DNA from: Streptococcus gordonii
Lineage (GTDB): Bacteria; Bacillota; Bacilli; Lactobacillales; Streptococcaceae
Direction: 5' to 3'
DNA: 64,000 bases
Assembly: GCF_001553855.1 (NCBI RefSeq)
Contig: NZ_LQWV01000037.1
Location: 94,252 to 158,251, forward strand
Shown here: positions 37,165 to 46,731 of the stretch, piece by piece
Layout of the letters: the number at the start of each line of letters is the position of its first letter
How positions within the stretch are numbered: position 1 is the stretch's first letter
The notes under the pieces: model-generated
Seen by the model: the letters and a program-made list of their open reading frames with translations, nothing else
Told to the model about the DNA's origin: nothing
Database searches by the model: none
Translations under genes and position numbers: made by a program

Positions 37165-38010
37165 ATGAAACAAAGAATTGCCATTTTATCTGATATACAC
37201 GGAAATACGACGGCCTTAGAAGCAGTCCTAAATGATGCTAAAGAGCTAGGAGCGACCGAATACTGGCTTCTGGGTGATCTTTTTCTTCCTGGTCCGGGTG
37301 GAAATGATTTAATGGATCTTTTGGAAGGTCTGCCAATCACTGTAGCAGTCAGGGGAAATTGGGATGACTGTGTTTTAGAAGCTTTAGATGGTGTCTATGG
37401 CTTGGAAGATCCTCAAGAAATACAACTTTTGCGCCTAACCCAGTATTTGATGGAACGACTTGATACTCGCCATATTGACTGGTTGAGAAGTTTGCCACTT
37501 CTTGACAAGATTGAAGTGGATGGTTTGCGTTTTTCACTTAGTCATAACTTACCTGACAAAAACTACGGTGGAGCTTTACAGGTGACAAATGATACTTCAA
37601 ATTTTGATCATTTGCTGGATGAGGAAACGGATATAGCTGTTTACGGTCATGTTCACAAGCAGTTGCTTCGTTATGGAAGTCAAGGACAACAAATTATTAA
37701 TCCAGGTACGATTGGCATGCCCTATTTTGATTGGGAATCATTAAAAAACCATCGCGCCCAGTACGCCGTAATTGAAGTTGAAGATGGCGAATTGGTAAAT
37801 ATGCAATTTCGTAAGGTCGCTTATGACTATGAAGCGGAGTTGAAATCGGCCAAAGAAAAAGGACTTCCTTTTATTGAAATGTATGAAGAACTACGACGTG
37901 AAGATAACTATCCAGGCCATAATAAGGAACTGTTAACTTCCTTGATTCAGCAACATGATTACATGGAGGATGTCAAAGATTTCCTTCAGAAAATAAAAAA
38001 TGAAAGTTAA
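37165..38010 (+). CDS. Metallophosphoesterase (YfcE/MJ0936-like)
   Basis: 281 aa. Calcineurin-type motifs SDIHGN, GDLF, GNWDD, SHN and GHVHKQ, all metal ligands of the two-metal site. Family members are phosphodiesterases of broad specificity. ATG 37165 with AAGGAG. Extended -10 TGATATACT about 40 bp upstream. The next gene starts 6 bp later and is surely co-transcribed. Confidence 0.9.
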   Translation: MKQRIAILSDIHGNTTALEAVLNDAKELGATEYWLLGDLFLPGPGGNDLMDLLEGLPITVAVRGNWDDCVLEALDGVYGLEDPQEIQLLRLTQYLMERLDTRHIDWLRSLPLLDKIEVDGLRFSLSHNLPDKNYGGALQVTNDTSNFDHLLDEETDIAVYGHVHKQLLRYGSQGQQIINPGTIGMPYFDWESLKNHRAQYAVIEVEDGELVNMQFRKVAYDYEAELKSAKEKGLPFIEMYEELRREDNYPGHNKELLTSLIQQHDYMEDVKDFLQKIKNES

Positions 38011-38016
38011 AGAAAG

Positions 38017-39681
38017 ATGACCTTAAATTTTGACAAACATAGAGATCATTTGGAACAAGATATTCGAGAAGAACTTCAGAGTATTTATATAGACAAATTC
38101 AAAATACTAGACATTAAAGAAAATAACATGGATCCCTATTGTCCGATCTTTTTATTTGAGATAAAGCTTGAGGACTATCGGGATAGATTAGATATTTTAG
38201 TTGATGGTAGTGATCTGATACTAGAGTGGGGAGAGGAAAAATACGCGATTCAGTATAAGTATGATCGCGAAAATCTAAAGGAAGGACTGGAAAGAATTAA
38301 GCTCTATCTAGATCAACCAGAATTGATTTTTTCTGAACCTCTAAGTCCTATAAATGTCCAACTGAAGTCTAAAGGCATTGAAAGAATGATTGCTAATGTC
38401 TTTGAGGGGAAAACGAGAACCAACTGCTGGGAAAAATCTGACCAAAAGGATGGAGATTATAAAGCTCTTATTACGACTCTCTTGCCTCGCTACCAGGCTT
38501 CTTTTACCCTTGAGCTAGCAGAACAACACTTTATCGTGAAAGATATCTTTCCTATCAAGGCCGGCATAGAAAGTCAAGGTTTTCAGATGCATCAGCCGAT
38601 TGATTTAACCTCCTCAAATATGGCTTCTTTCTTGAGTGAATTTAAGGAATTTATAGAAGATGACTGGGAAAAGTGTGAAGAAAAATTAACTGACTCAATG
38701 TCTGTCTTCGAGCTCATTTTGACTACTCCTCTTAGGCCTGATACGGTAGGGGCAAAGGTTTTGCAGGTACGGAGAATTATTAGCACAAGCTTCACAAAGG
38801 ACGTTTCTTTTTTTGAAACGACCAAGAGGATGAAGGATGGTAGTCTTTATGAGGTTGATTTTTTTGCAAAATCCAACTTTTATTCGGCAATCTTCTCTAT
38901 TACTTTGATCGGCAGGCATTTTTATCTTCACGTGACTAGGCCAAATAAAGCAGACTTGAAAGATTATTGGGATTTATTTGGTTACCCTTATGAGTTAACT
39001 GAAGAAAATCTTAGAAAGGTAATAAAGACAGCAGAGACATATTTTGCTAGTCATCTAAAAAAGGAACAAAAGCCATCAGGTTCTAATAAGAGTAAATCTC
39101 AACTAATCCATCAAATTAAAGCCAAAGCAAGAAAAAAGAATGAGGTGCTCGCGAAAGAAAAAGCTGACAAGGAAGTTTATTTAGGACTACGAAAATTGTT
39201 GAAACTGCAAGTCCTCATTTTCTTTATCTTGATGATTTTGGCATTTGTCGTAGAGGTGTATATGGCTGGAGCAGGCTATAAAGCCTTTAAAATGAGAATT
39301 CAGTTTAGTCGGGTATCAGTGCATAGTTTTTCGCTTCTTTTTCTTACCATGTATGGTTTTTTGACGCTCTATATCACTGGGCTGAAGATTAATGGATTTT
39401 TAAAGCAGTATCCTCGTTGGAAAGGACTTCCGACCAAGGGAAGTAGTCTTCCTAAAAAAGAGACCGGTTTGACATTCTTGGTGCTTTTTCTTGTTCTTTT
39501 TCTAGGCGCCATTGAATTGACCCTTCGCAAACCTGAACCAAAAGTGGAAATACCTAAGATAGATCAAAATTTAAACAAGGTTTTTGAGCAAGAAAGAAGT
39601 TCTAGTTACAGTGATTTAATAAAGGGCTTGAGAGATTCAAGTAGCCAGAATGGAGAAAACGAAACCTCTGCTACAGAATAA
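38017..39681 (+). CDS. Uncharacterised protein with three C-terminal membrane segments
   Basis: 554 aa. A long soluble N-terminal region (1-350) containing what look like two related halves, a Lys-rich stretch (about 350-390), then hydrophobic segments at about 398-422, 441-463 and 487-508, and a polar C-terminal tail. I recognise no family or catalytic motif. It is coupled to the phosphoesterase gene (6-bp gap), which suggests a shared process. Confidence 0.75.
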   Translation: MTLNFDKHRDHLEQDIREELQSIYIDKFKILDIKENNMDPYCPIFLFEIKLEDYRDRLDILVDGSDLILEWGEEKYAIQYKYDRENLKEGLERIKLYLDQPELIFSEPLSPINVQLKSKGIERMIANVFEGKTRTNCWEKSDQKDGDYKALITTLLPRYQASFTLELAEQHFIVKDIFPIKAGIESQGFQMHQPIDLTSSNMASFLSEFKEFIEDDWEKCEEKLTDSMSVFELILTTPLRPDTVGAKVLQVRRIISTSFTKDVSFFETTKRMKDGSLYEVDFFAKSNFYSAIFSITLIGRHFYLHVTRPNKADLKDYWDLFGYPYELTEENLRKVIKTAETYFASHLKKEQKPSGSNKSKSQLIHQIKAKARKKNEVLAKEKADKEVYLGLRKLLKLQVLIFFILMILAFVVEVYMAGAGYKAFKMRIQFSRVSVHSFSLLFLTMYGFLTLYITGLKINGFLKQYPRWKGLPTKGSSLPKKETGLTFLVLFLVLFLGAIELTLRKPEPKVEIPKIDQNLNKVFEQERSSSYSDLIKGLRDSSSQNGENETSATE

Positions 39682-39795
39682 TCTTATTAAGTAGCAAGGG
39701 CTGATAGTTCTATCTAATAGAGAATGAAAAACCTCAGCAAACTCTTACAAAATATGATAAAATGAAGCTAGTATATTAAGAAAAGGAAGAGACCT

Positions 39796-40401
39796 ATGAA
39801 ATTTCTAGAACTCAATAAAAAGCGTCACGCAACCAAGCATTTCAATGATAAGCCTGTGGATCCAAAGGATGTTCGCACAGCGATTGAAATTGCGACTTTG
39901 GCTCCAAGTGCCCACAATAGCCAGCCATGGAAATTTGTAGTAGTGCGAGAACGCAATCAAGACTTAGCAGAAATTGCTTTTGGCTCTAACCAAGATCAGG
40001 TTAAAGAAGCACCAGTAACCATTGCCCTCTTTACGGATACTGATTTGACCAAGCGGTCTCGTAAGATTGCACGTGTGGCTGGAGTTAAAAATTTCTCTGA
40101 TGAGCAGCTTCAATTCTACATGCAGAATCTACCAGCTGAGTTTGCTCGCTATAGCGACCAACAAAAGAGTGATTACTTGGCCCTTAATGCTGGTCTAGTA
40201 GCTATGAATCTCGTTCTGGCTTTGACTGACCAAGGTATCGGATCCAATATTATTCTAGGTTTTGATAAATCTAAGATTAATGAAGTCTTGGAGATTGATG
40301 AGCGTTTCCGTCCGGAACTCTTGATTACGGTTGGTTATACTGATGACAAATTAGAGCCTAGCTATCGTTTGCCAGTTGACGAAATCATTGAAAAACGTTG
40401 A
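39796..40401 (+). CDS. Nitroreductase family protein
   Basis: 201 aa, FMN-dependent NAD(P)H oxidoreductase fold. RHATKHFNDKPV at the N-terminus, LAPSAHNSQPWKFVVV (FMN binding) and GLVAMNLVLALTDQGIGSN are the family segments. Substrate unknown. Precedes pepV by 45 bp, the order I also recall in related streptococci. Confidence 0.92.
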   Translation: MKFLELNKKRHATKHFNDKPVDPKDVRTAIEIATLAPSAHNSQPWKFVVVRERNQDLAEIAFGSNQDQVKEAPVTIALFTDTDLTKRSRKIARVAGVKNFSDEQLQFYMQNLPAEFARYSDQQKSDYLALNAGLVAMNLVLALTDQGIGSNIILGFDKSKINEVLEIDERFRPELLITVGYTDDKLEPSYRLPVDEIIEKR

Positions 40402-40446
40402 TACAGCAGTATTGATTTAAATCGAATTAGAGATTGGGGTAATATA

Positions 40447-41850
40447 ATGACAATTGATTTTAAAGCAGAAGTTGAAAAACGCAGAGAAGCTCTCTTGGCC
40501 GACCTGTTCAGTCTTTTGGAAATTAACTCAGAGCGGGATGACTCTAAGGCAGACAAGGAGCATCCTTTTGGACCTGGACCTGTTCAAGCCCTACATAAGT
40601 TTTTAGAAATCGCTGAACGAGATGGATATGAAACCAAGAATGTAGACAATTATGCTGGTCACTTTACTTTTGGCGAGGGTCAAGAAGAACTAGGGATTTT
40701 TGCCCACATGGATGTGGTTCCTGCCGGAAGTGGCTGGAATACAGATCCTTACAAACCTGAAATCCTTGATGGTAAGCTTTATGCGCGTGGTTCATCTGAT
40801 GATAAAGGTCCAACCATGGCTTGTTACTATGGTTTGAAAATCATCAAAGACTTGGGACTGCCAGTATCGAAGCGTGTGCGCTTTGTGGTGGGGACTGATG
40901 AGGAATCCGGTTGGCAAGACATGGACTATTATTTCAAGCATGTTGGTCTGCCTGAACCAGACTTTGGTTTCTCACCAGATGCGGAATTTCCAATCATTAA
41001 TGGAGAAAAAGGGAATATCACCGAGTACCTCCATTTTGGAAATGACAACACTGGGAATGCTAAACTTCATAGCTTTACAGGTGGCCTCCGTGAAAATATG
41101 GTGCCAGAGTCTGCAACAGCAGTTGTATCTGGACAATTACCGGATCTTGCTGGTCTCTTAGATGCCTTTGCCAAGGAACACAAGCTTCAGTATGAAATCT
41201 CAACTGTTGATGAAGAAACCTATACCATTACGATTATTGGTAAGTCTGCTCATGGATCAACTCCTGAAGATGGAATCAATGGTGGGACCTACTTGGCCCT
41301 CTTGTTGAACCAATTTGACTTTGGTGGTGCTGCCAAGTCTTATCTGGAAGTGGCAGCTCGAGTACTGCACGAGGACTTTACTGGTGAGAAGTTAGGAATT
41401 GCATATACAGATGCTAAAATGGGCTCTCTCAGCATGAATGCTGGTGTCTTCCATTTTGACAGTGCTAAGGCAGACAATACTATTGCTCTGAACATCCGTT
41501 ACCCGCAAGGAACTGATCCGAAAGCGATTCAGGCCAGTCTTGAAAAAGTTGCTGGTGTTGTGTCAGTAAGCCTATCTGAGCACGGACACACTCCACACTA
41601 TGTTCCAGCAGATGATGAATTGGTAGCAACTCTTTTGAGTGTTTATGAAAAACAAACAGGTCTCAAGGGACATGAGCAAGTCATTGGTGGTGGAACCTTT
41701 GGCCGTCTTTTGAAGCGTGGTGTGGCTTTTGGTGCTATGTTCCCAGACTATGTCAACACTATGCACCAAGCTAACGAATTTACAGATGTAGAAGATCTTT
41801 TCCGTGCTGCGGCCATTTACGCAGAAGCTATCTACGAATTAATCAAATAA
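40447..41850 (+). CDS. pepV: Dipeptidase PepV
   Basis: 467 aa, M20 di-zinc peptidase that releases amino acids from dipeptides in the cytoplasm. Metal ligands: His in [13 protein letters not shown], Asp in GSSDDKGP, Glu pair in GTDEESGW, and the late HQANE His. The lid domain sits in the middle (about 180-380). Standard length. Confidence 0.96.
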   Translation: MTIDFKAEVEKRREALLADLFSLLEINSERDDSKADKEHPFGPGPVQALHKFLEIAERDGYETKNVDNYAGHFTFGEGQEELGIFAHMDVVPAGSGWNTDPYKPEILDGKLYARGSSDDKGPTMACYYGLKIIKDLGLPVSKRVRFVVGTDEESGWQDMDYYFKHVGLPEPDFGFSPDAEFPIINGEKGNITEYLHFGNDNTGNAKLHSFTGGLRENMVPESATAVVSGQLPDLAGLLDAFAKEHKLQYEISTVDEETYTITIIGKSAHGSTPEDGINGGTYLALLLNQFDFGGAAKSYLEVAARVLHEDFTGEKLGIAYTDAKMGSLSMNAGVFHFDSAKADNTIALNIRYPQGTDPKAIQASLEKVAGVVSVSLSEHGHTPHYVPADDELVATLLSVYEKQTGLKGHEQVIGGGTFGRLLKRGVAFGAMFPDYVNTMHQANEFTDVEDLFRAAAIYAEAIYELIK

Positions 41851-41856
41851 AAAAGA

Positions 41857-41890
41857 AGAACTCGTTTGGTCTTTCCAAATGAGTTTCTTT
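41857..41890 (+). terminator. Terminator after pepV
   Basis: AACTCGTTTGG (41859-41869) / CCAAATGAGTT (41875-41885), 11 pairs with one G-T, then TTCTTT. It lies only 14 bp from the next start, so it may attenuate rather than stop fully. Confidence 0.7.
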
Positions 41891-41903
41891 GCAAGGAGCT
41901 ATC

Positions 41904-42488
41904 ATGCAAACAATAGAGGATATTGCTAAGGCCATCATGGCCGACCCAGAAAATCAAGCATATACAAAGCAGGGAATCAAGCCACTCTTTGCGGCACCAA
42001 AGAATGCTCGAATTAACATTGTTGGTCAAGCACCGGGACTTAAAACTCAAGAGGCTGGACTTTACTGGAAGGACAAGAGTGGTGACCGTCTTAGAAAATG
42101 GCTTGGTGTCGATGAAGAGACTTTTTATAATTCTGGTTACTTTGCAGTTTTGCCCATGGATTTTTATTTCCCAGGGCATGGAAAGTCTGGGGACTTACCA
42201 CCTCGTAAGGACTTTGCAGATAAATGGCATCAACCGATTTTAGATCTTTTGCCAGATATTGAGCTGACTATTTTGATTGGTCAGTATGCGCAGAAATACT
42301 ATCTACATCAAACAGGAAATGTCAAGTTGACTGAGACGGTCCAACGTTATAAAAACTATCTGCCTGACTTTTTTCCTTTAGTTCATCCATCGCCCCGCAA
42401 CCAAATCTGGATGGCTAAAAATCCTTGGTTTGAGGCTGAAGTGGTGCCAGAATTGCAAGGATTGGTACAAAAGATTATTCATCAATAA
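41904..42488 (+). CDS. Uracil-DNA glycosylase family protein
   Basis: 194 aa. UDG superfamily fold: INIVGQAPGLKTQE (motif A, with the Gly-Gln-Ala-Pro loop), then PMDFYFPG, LTILIGQYAQKYYL, and C-terminal VHPSPRN (motif B His). Members of this MUG/UdgX-like branch remove uracil or have unclear substrates. ATG 41904 with AAGGAG; the frame is open back to 41889 without a good site. Confidence 0.88.
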   Translation: MQTIEDIAKAIMADPENQAYTKQGIKPLFAAPKNARINIVGQAPGLKTQEAGLYWKDKSGDRLRKWLGVDEETFYNSGYFAVLPMDFYFPGHGKSGDLPPRKDFADKWHQPILDLLPDIELTILIGQYAQKYYLHQTGNVKLTETVQRYKNYLPDFFPLVHPSPRNQIWMAKNPWFEAEVVPELQGLVQKIIHQ

Positions 42489-42500
42489 AGGAGTAAAACT

Positions 42501-42989
42501 ATGGATGCATATCAACAAGTGGCTAACAAGTTGCAAGAGTTGGGGATCACTTTTGATGTAGTGGAGCACCCACCTGCATTTACGACAGAGCAGGCAGATA
42601 GTTATATTGAAGGCATGGAAGGCGTTCGAACTAAGACCATGTTTTTGACTAATAAAAAGAAAACTCAGTATTACCTACTGATTATGGATGACAAGAAAAG
42701 TCTGGATATGGACTTGTTTAAAGAGCTAGTTTCAGCCAATCGTATTCGTATGGCTTCAGCGGATTCCCTCTATGAAAAAATGCAGTTACCACCAGGAACG
42801 GTATCACCTTTTGGTCTGCTCAACAATGAGGAAAAGGATATTCAAGTTTATTTTGATAAGGACATTGTATCAGAGGATATCATGACTTTCCATCCCAATA
42901 CCAATGAAAAGACCATCTTTGTCTCTACAACAGATTTGTTTAAGTTCCTGCAAGATCTGGGATATTCTTATGAAGTACTGGAGCTTTAG
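42501..42989 (+). CDS. YbaK/ProX-type aminoacyl-tRNA deacylase
   Basis: 162 aa. Free-standing editing domain related to the prolyl-tRNA synthetase insertion domain; relatives hydrolyse mischarged Ala-tRNAPro or Cys-tRNAPro. Key segments: VVEHPPAFTTEQAD, GVRTKTMFLTNKK (catalytic Lys region) and LPPGTVSPFGLLNN. 12 bp after the UDG gene, with AAAGGAG. Confidence 0.9.
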   Translation: MDAYQQVANKLQELGITFDVVEHPPAFTTEQADSYIEGMEGVRTKTMFLTNKKKTQYYLLIMDDKKSLDMDLFKELVSANRIRMASADSLYEKMQLPPGTVSPFGLLNNEEKDIQVYFDKDIVSEDIMTFHPNTNEKTIFVSTTDLFKFLQDLGYSYEVLEL

Positions 42990-43042
42990 CCAGCTAATTC
43001 TCTGAAAAAGAGGAGTATTAAAAGTAGAGAGGAGATAAAAAG

Positions 43043-43363
43043 ATGGCATCTAGCAAGGAATATCTGACTTTTATCTTGGAGCAGTTATCTGATTTAGATG
43101 AGATCAGCTATCGGGCTATGATGGGGGAGTATATTATTTATTACAAAGGGAAAATAGTCGGTGGCATCTATGATGATCAGCTCTTGATCAAACCAGTCAA
43201 AGCGGCTCAGAAATATCTGTCTGAAGCTGTGCAGGTGTCTCCCTATCCTGGTGCTAAAGAAATGCTACTGGTAGACAATTTGGACAGTAAAGACTACCTA
43301 ACCACTTTATTTGAAGCTATGTTTGAAGAGCTACCAGCTCCAAAACCCAAAAAGAAGAAATAA
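43043..43363 (+). CDS. TfoX N-terminal domain protein
   Basis: 106 aa. Single TfoX/Sxy N-terminal domain (SYRAMMGEYIIYYKGKIVGGIYDDQLLIKPV), ending in a Lys-rich tail. In gammaproteobacteria TfoX governs competence, but streptococcal single-domain forms have no shown role, and no competence box is seen here. GAGAGGAG ribosome site. Confidence 0.85.
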   Translation: MASSKEYLTFILEQLSDLDEISYRAMMGEYIIYYKGKIVGGIYDDQLLIKPVKAAQKYLSEAVQVSPYPGAKEMLLVDNLDSKDYLTTLFEAMFEELPAPKPKKKK

Positions 43364-43444
43364 GTAGTAAGAAGCCGCTTTCTGATGAAACTGGTTTTTC
43401 TTGTCATAATGAAATGCTCCTTAACAGTGTTGTAAGTGTTTTAC

Positions 43445-43457
43445 AGTGAAAACTAAA
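43445..43457. promoter_or_regulatory. Operator-like motif before the MarR gene
   Basis: AGTGAAAACTAAA, just upstream of the -35. Its reverse complement with one change lies at 44073-44085, before the oxidoreductase gene. Confidence 0.4.
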
Positions 43458-43460
43458 TCT

Positions 43461-43489
43461 TTGACAGCTATTATTCTATTTAATATAAT
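43461..43489 (+). promoter_or_regulatory. Promoter of the MarR gene
   Basis: TTGACA (43461-43466), 17-bp spacer, TATAAT (43484-43489): consensus in both boxes. Confidence 0.85.
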
Positions 43490-43529
43490 TAGAAAATAGT
43501 TCTATATCGTAGATTATAAAGGAGGAAAA

Positions 43530-43979
43530 ATGACGAAACAGCTTAACTGTGGTTTTTATATCGGGAAGATCCACAGATTATCCAACCGACTGATGAATCG
43601 GATATTACTGGACCAAGAGATTCAGGATTTTAATGGTGAACAAGGACGGATTCTTCATGCTTTGTGGCAGCAAGATCGACTGAGTCAAACGCAACTAGCA
43701 AATAAGACAGGTCTTACACTCAATACTCTAACAAAGATGTTAGAGCGGATGATGGAGATGAATCTGGTTGAACGTTGTCCCCATGAAAAGGATAAGCGAA
43801 AGAAAGTCATTTGTTTGACTGATCATGCTAAGAGTTTGAAAGATGATTATGATCGAATTTCTAAGGAAATGACAGAGATCATATATCAAGATTTTTCCCC
43901 AAAAGAAGCAAAAGATTTTGAAACTTGTCTTGAAAAAATTCTGCTCAATTTGGAAAGAGTGGAAAAAGAAGAAGGATGA
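43530..43979 (+). CDS. MarR-family transcriptional regulator
   Basis: 149 aa winged-helix dimer type. DNA-binding segment LSQTQLANKTGLTLNTLTKMLERMM (about residues 53-77) and wing DKRKKVICLT. One Cys near the N-terminus (LNCGFYIG) might allow redox sensing, which is speculation. AAAGGAGG site. A motif shared with the promoter of the next gene suggests it represses both itself and that oxidoreductase. Confidence 0.9.
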   Translation: MTKQLNCGFYIGKIHRLSNRLMNRILLDQEIQDFNGEQGRILHALWQQDRLSQTQLANKTGLTLNTLTKMLERMMEMNLVERCPHEKDKRKKVICLTDHAKSLKDDYDRISKEMTEIIYQDFSPKEAKDFETCLEKILLNLERVEKEEG

Positions 43980-44072
43980 GTGAGCCTATAGTATTATCTT
44001 GAATTTAAAAGAAGTCTTAGCATAGTGGTGATGGATTCAAATATAAAATGCCTTCCAGAGCCTTTTACAGTT

Positions 44073-44085
44073 TTTGGTTTTCACT
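44073..44085. promoter_or_regulatory. Operator-like motif before the oxidoreductase gene
   Basis: TTTGGTTTTCACT, reverse complement AGTGAAAACCAAA. It immediately precedes and overlaps a -10-like TATAAG (44085-44090). Confidence 0.4.
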
Positions 44086-44155
44086 ATAAGAATTGTCGAT
44101 TAAGTTAAGTCTAAGTTTGATTAGTTACACTATCCAAAAAAAGGGAGGTGATCCT

Positions 44156-45124
44156 ATGAAAAAAATGAGAGCTATTGTTATTTATGATCCGGGAGGACCA
44201 GAAAAACTTCTTTTAGAAGAAAGACCTATTCCTGAATTACGAGAAGGATGGACTTTGGTTAAGGTTAGAGGATTTGGAATAAATCATTCAGAAATCTTTA
44301 CACGACAAGGCTTGTCACCTAGTGTTAGCTTCCCTAGAATTTTAGGCATTGAATGTGTTGGCCAGGTAGCTGAGACGACCCGGACAGATTTAGAGATTGG
44401 TCAGAAGGTAGTCTCTATTATGGGAGAAATGGGGCGAGCTTACGACGGCTCATATGCTGAGTACGTCCTCCTGCCAAATGACCAGGTTTATCCTGTCGAA
44501 ACCAGTCTGTCTTGGGCTGAGCTAGCTGCGGTTCCTGAGACCTATTATACAGCTCTTGGCTCTTTAAAAAATTTGCATATTAAGCCCGAAGATAAGATTT
44601 TAGTTCGGGCGGCAACCAGCGGTGTTGGTCTAGCTTTTGCTCGCCTTGCCAAAGCTCAGTTTCCTGATGTTCATATCGTTGGTTCGGTTCGAAGTGGCTC
44701 TAAACAATTTTTACTTAAGCATCAAGCTTATGATGACATTGTTATTGATCAAGATGGTCGCTTGGAGACTGAGGAGCAGTTCGATAAAATTCTAGAGTTG
44801 GTAGGTCCATCGACTATTAAGGATTCATTTGTTCATATTGCTCCGGGCGGAATTATCTGTGTAACTGGTCTCTTAGGGGGACAGTGGGAGCTAGAAGGAT
44901 TTAACCCAATTGAAGAGATAAGGAATAATAGTTTTATGACGACCTTTCATTCAGCTCAAGTCAACCAAGAATTGATGGATGAGTTGTTTGACTATATTGA
45001 CCGATACCAAGTAGATGTTTCCCCGAGGCGCGTTTTTTCCTTGGAAGAAGTGCCCGAAGCTCATGCTTATATTGAAGGGAAGACAGGTTTTGGTAAGGTT
45101 GTGATTATCAATGAAAATAAATAG
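44156..45124 (+). CDS. Zinc-type alcohol dehydrogenase family / quinone oxidoreductase
   Basis: 322 aa, MDR family without the structural zinc Cys cluster, so a QOR-like NADPH enzyme. GroES-like N-terminus (GFGINHSEIFTRQGL, ILGIECVGQV), nucleotide-binding AATSGVGLAFARLAK. Acts on quinones or enals in most relatives. ATG 44156 with GGGAGGTGATCC, a very strong site; the frame is open from 44093 without one. Downstream of the MarR gene, probably its target. Confidence 0.9.
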   Translation: MKKMRAIVIYDPGGPEKLLLEERPIPELREGWTLVKVRGFGINHSEIFTRQGLSPSVSFPRILGIECVGQVAETTRTDLEIGQKVVSIMGEMGRAYDGSYAEYVLLPNDQVYPVETSLSWAELAAVPETYYTALGSLKNLHIKPEDKILVRAATSGVGLAFARLAKAQFPDVHIVGSVRSGSKQFLLKHQAYDDIVIDQDGRLETEEQFDKILELVGPSTIKDSFVHIAPGGIICVTGLLGGQWELEGFNPIEEIRNNSFMTTFHSAQVNQELMDELFDYIDRYQVDVSPRRVFSLEEVPEAHAYIEGKTGFGKVVIINENK

Positions 45125-45134
45125 GAGAAGCATG

Positions 45135-45431
45135 ATGAAAAAGATTAGTGCAAAAGAATTACAAGGTCTTTTACAGACTGAAAAGATTGAATTGATTGAT
45201 GTTCGTGAAGTAGATGAGTTTGCGAATGGGCATGTAGCTGGCGCTCGCAATTTGCCTCTTAGTGGCTTAGCAGAAAACTATCTTAGCTTAGATAAGAGGA
45301 TTTCCTACCATGTCATCTGCCAAAAAGGAGGTCGGTCTGCACGGGCATGTGAATTTTTGGAAGGCCAAGGTTATCAGGTGACCAATGTAGAGGGCGGAGT
45401 CGAAGCTTATCCAGATGAATTGACGCAATAG
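45135..45431 (+). CDS. Rhodanese-like protein
   Basis: 98 aa. IDVREVDEFANGHVAGARNLP plus active-site loop CQKGGRS with the catalytic Cys. ATG 45135 preferred over 45132 for spacing from TAGGAGAAG. Only 10 bp after the oxidoreductase gene, so both respond to the same regulator, fitting a thiol/quinone stress role. Confidence 0.88.
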   Translation: MKKISAKELQGLLQTEKIELIDVREVDEFANGHVAGARNLPLSGLAENYLSLDKRISYHVICQKGGRSARACEFLEGQGYQVTNVEGGVEAYPDELTQ

Positions 45432-45441
45432 AAATTTTGAG

Positions 45442-45482
45442 AAGACCACTAAAATTCATTGAATTTTTGGTGGTCTTTTTGT
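45442..45482 (+). terminator. Terminator after the oxidoreductase-rhodanese unit
   Basis: AAGACCACTAAAATTCA ... TGAATTTTTGGTGGTCTTTTT long stem. Confidence 0.88.
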
Positions 45483-45541
45483 AGAATGTAGGTAAGAATT
45501 TCTCTTGTTTTATATGTCTTGTGAATGGAGGATCTTTTCCT

Positions 45542-46291
45542 ATGAAAATGAAAACAATAGCTTATTTATTGCTTGGCTTCTCTGCCTTTACATTAGTTGC
45601 TTGTTCACTTGATAAGAAAGCTAAGGAAAGTTCTAAGACGTCAGGATCAACTTCTGTTCAAACAAAAGAGCATTCTGTCAATCAGCAAATAGAAAATCAA
45701 GCAGAAGATAAGAAAACAAATAAAAAACAAAAGGATGCAGAGCTTTCTTATAACGGAAGTTATTATAGTCTACAAGGAAAGTATGAGGAGATCCTGATTG
45801 TAAATAAAAAGTACCCTCTCTCTTCTCATTACAATCCTGGAGAAAATCCTACTGCTAAGGCAGCCTTACTTAAGCTGATTGCGGACATGAAAGCCGCTGG
45901 TTATGCTGTAAGTGACCAATACAGTGGTTTCCGCAGTTATGATACTCAGCTAGAACTTTACCAAAATTATGTCGATAGAGATGGAAAGGAGGCTGCCGAT
46001 CGTTATTCAGCTAGACCTGGATATAGTGAACATCAGTCTGGTTTAGCCTTTGACTTGATTGATACAGAAGGAAATCTGCTGGAAGAACCAGGTGCCAGCC
46101 AGTGGCTTTTGGATAATGCTGCCAATTATGGCTTTATTGTGCGGTTTTTAAAAGGTAAGGAAACTTCAACAGGCTACATGCCAGAAAGCTGGCATCTGCG
46201 TTATATTGGACGGGAAGCTAAGGAAATTGCTGATTCAGGGAAATCATTAGAAGAATACTTTGGTATTTCTGGAGGAGATTATCAAGATTGA
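45542..46291 (+). CDS. LdcB/DacB-type carboxypeptidase lipoprotein (VanY family)
   Basis: 249 aa. Lipobox LVAC (Cys about residue 19), Lys/Ser/Gln linker, and an M15B peptidase domain (about 75-245) with SGFRSYDTQLELYQNY, GYSEHQSGLAFDL (zinc His/Asp) and ESWHLRYIG (catalytic Glu and zinc His). Pneumococcal LdcB/DacB trims tetrapeptides of peptidoglycan to tripeptides outside the membrane. ATG 45542 after TGGAGGATC. Confidence 0.92.
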   Translation: MKMKTIAYLLLGFSAFTLVACSLDKKAKESSKTSGSTSVQTKEHSVNQQIENQAEDKKTNKKQKDAELSYNGSYYSLQGKYEEILIVNKKYPLSSHYNPGENPTAKAALLKLIADMKAAGYAVSDQYSGFRSYDTQLELYQNYVDRDGKEAADRYSARPGYSEHQSGLAFDLIDTEGNLLEEPGASQWLLDNAANYGFIVRFLKGKETSTGYMPESWHLRYIGREAKEIADSGKSLEEYFGISGGDYQD

Positions 46292-46351
46292 TAGAATGGG
46301 GCTCCGTCTTTTCTATAGGTCATTATAAAATAAAACAAGGAGGATAAATTT

Positions 46352-46642
46352 ATGAAATTTTACAAAATTGATCCATCAATTGATGTTGTTGAGACACCTG
46401 TTGAAGAAAGAGGTCGTTTGATCCGTCATCTTCATTTGGCAAAGGGGAAGGAAATTCCTGAACATAAGGCTGATGCATTAGTGACAGTAGTTTGCTTGGA
46501 AGGTAAGGTGAATTTTACTGCTTTAGGAGAAACTGTTCAAATGCTTCCAGGAACTTTTCTTACAATGGAACCCAATGAACTGCACAGTTTATATGGTGTG
46601 GAAGAAAGTCACGTCCTAGTTATTCAGCAATTGATTTATTAA
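46352..46642 (+). CDS. Small cupin-domain protein
   Basis: 96 aa. A single beta-barrel: IPEHKADALVTVVCLEGKVNFT... and LPGTFLTMEPNELHSLYG, the two cupin motifs with His ligands. Such small cupins bind a metal; the reaction is unknown. AGGAGG site, ATG 46352. Confidence 0.85.
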   Translation: MKFYKIDPSIDVVETPVEERGRLIRHLHLAKGKEIPEHKADALVTVVCLEGKVNFTALGETVQMLPGTFLTMEPNELHSLYGVEESHVLVIQQLIY

Positions 46643-46646
46643 GAAC

Positions 46647-46685
46647 AAAAAAGAAGTCTGATGTTTTACATCAGACTTCTTTTTT
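46647..46685. terminator. Terminator after the cupin gene
   Basis: 17-bp perfect stem (46647-46663 / 46669-46685) with A and T runs on each side; works in both directions, for the cupin gene and the convergent choline-binding protein gene. Confidence 0.88.
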
Positions 46686-46731
46686 AATCGAGTTCTAAGG
46701 TGGATTAAATAAAGAGAAGTGGATCTTCTAG

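Noticed and set aside
43043..43363. TfoX-domain gene as evidence of a local competence regulon
   Set aside because: No ComX box (TACGAATA type) or competence genes are seen in the neighbourhood; the domain alone does not show this in streptococci.
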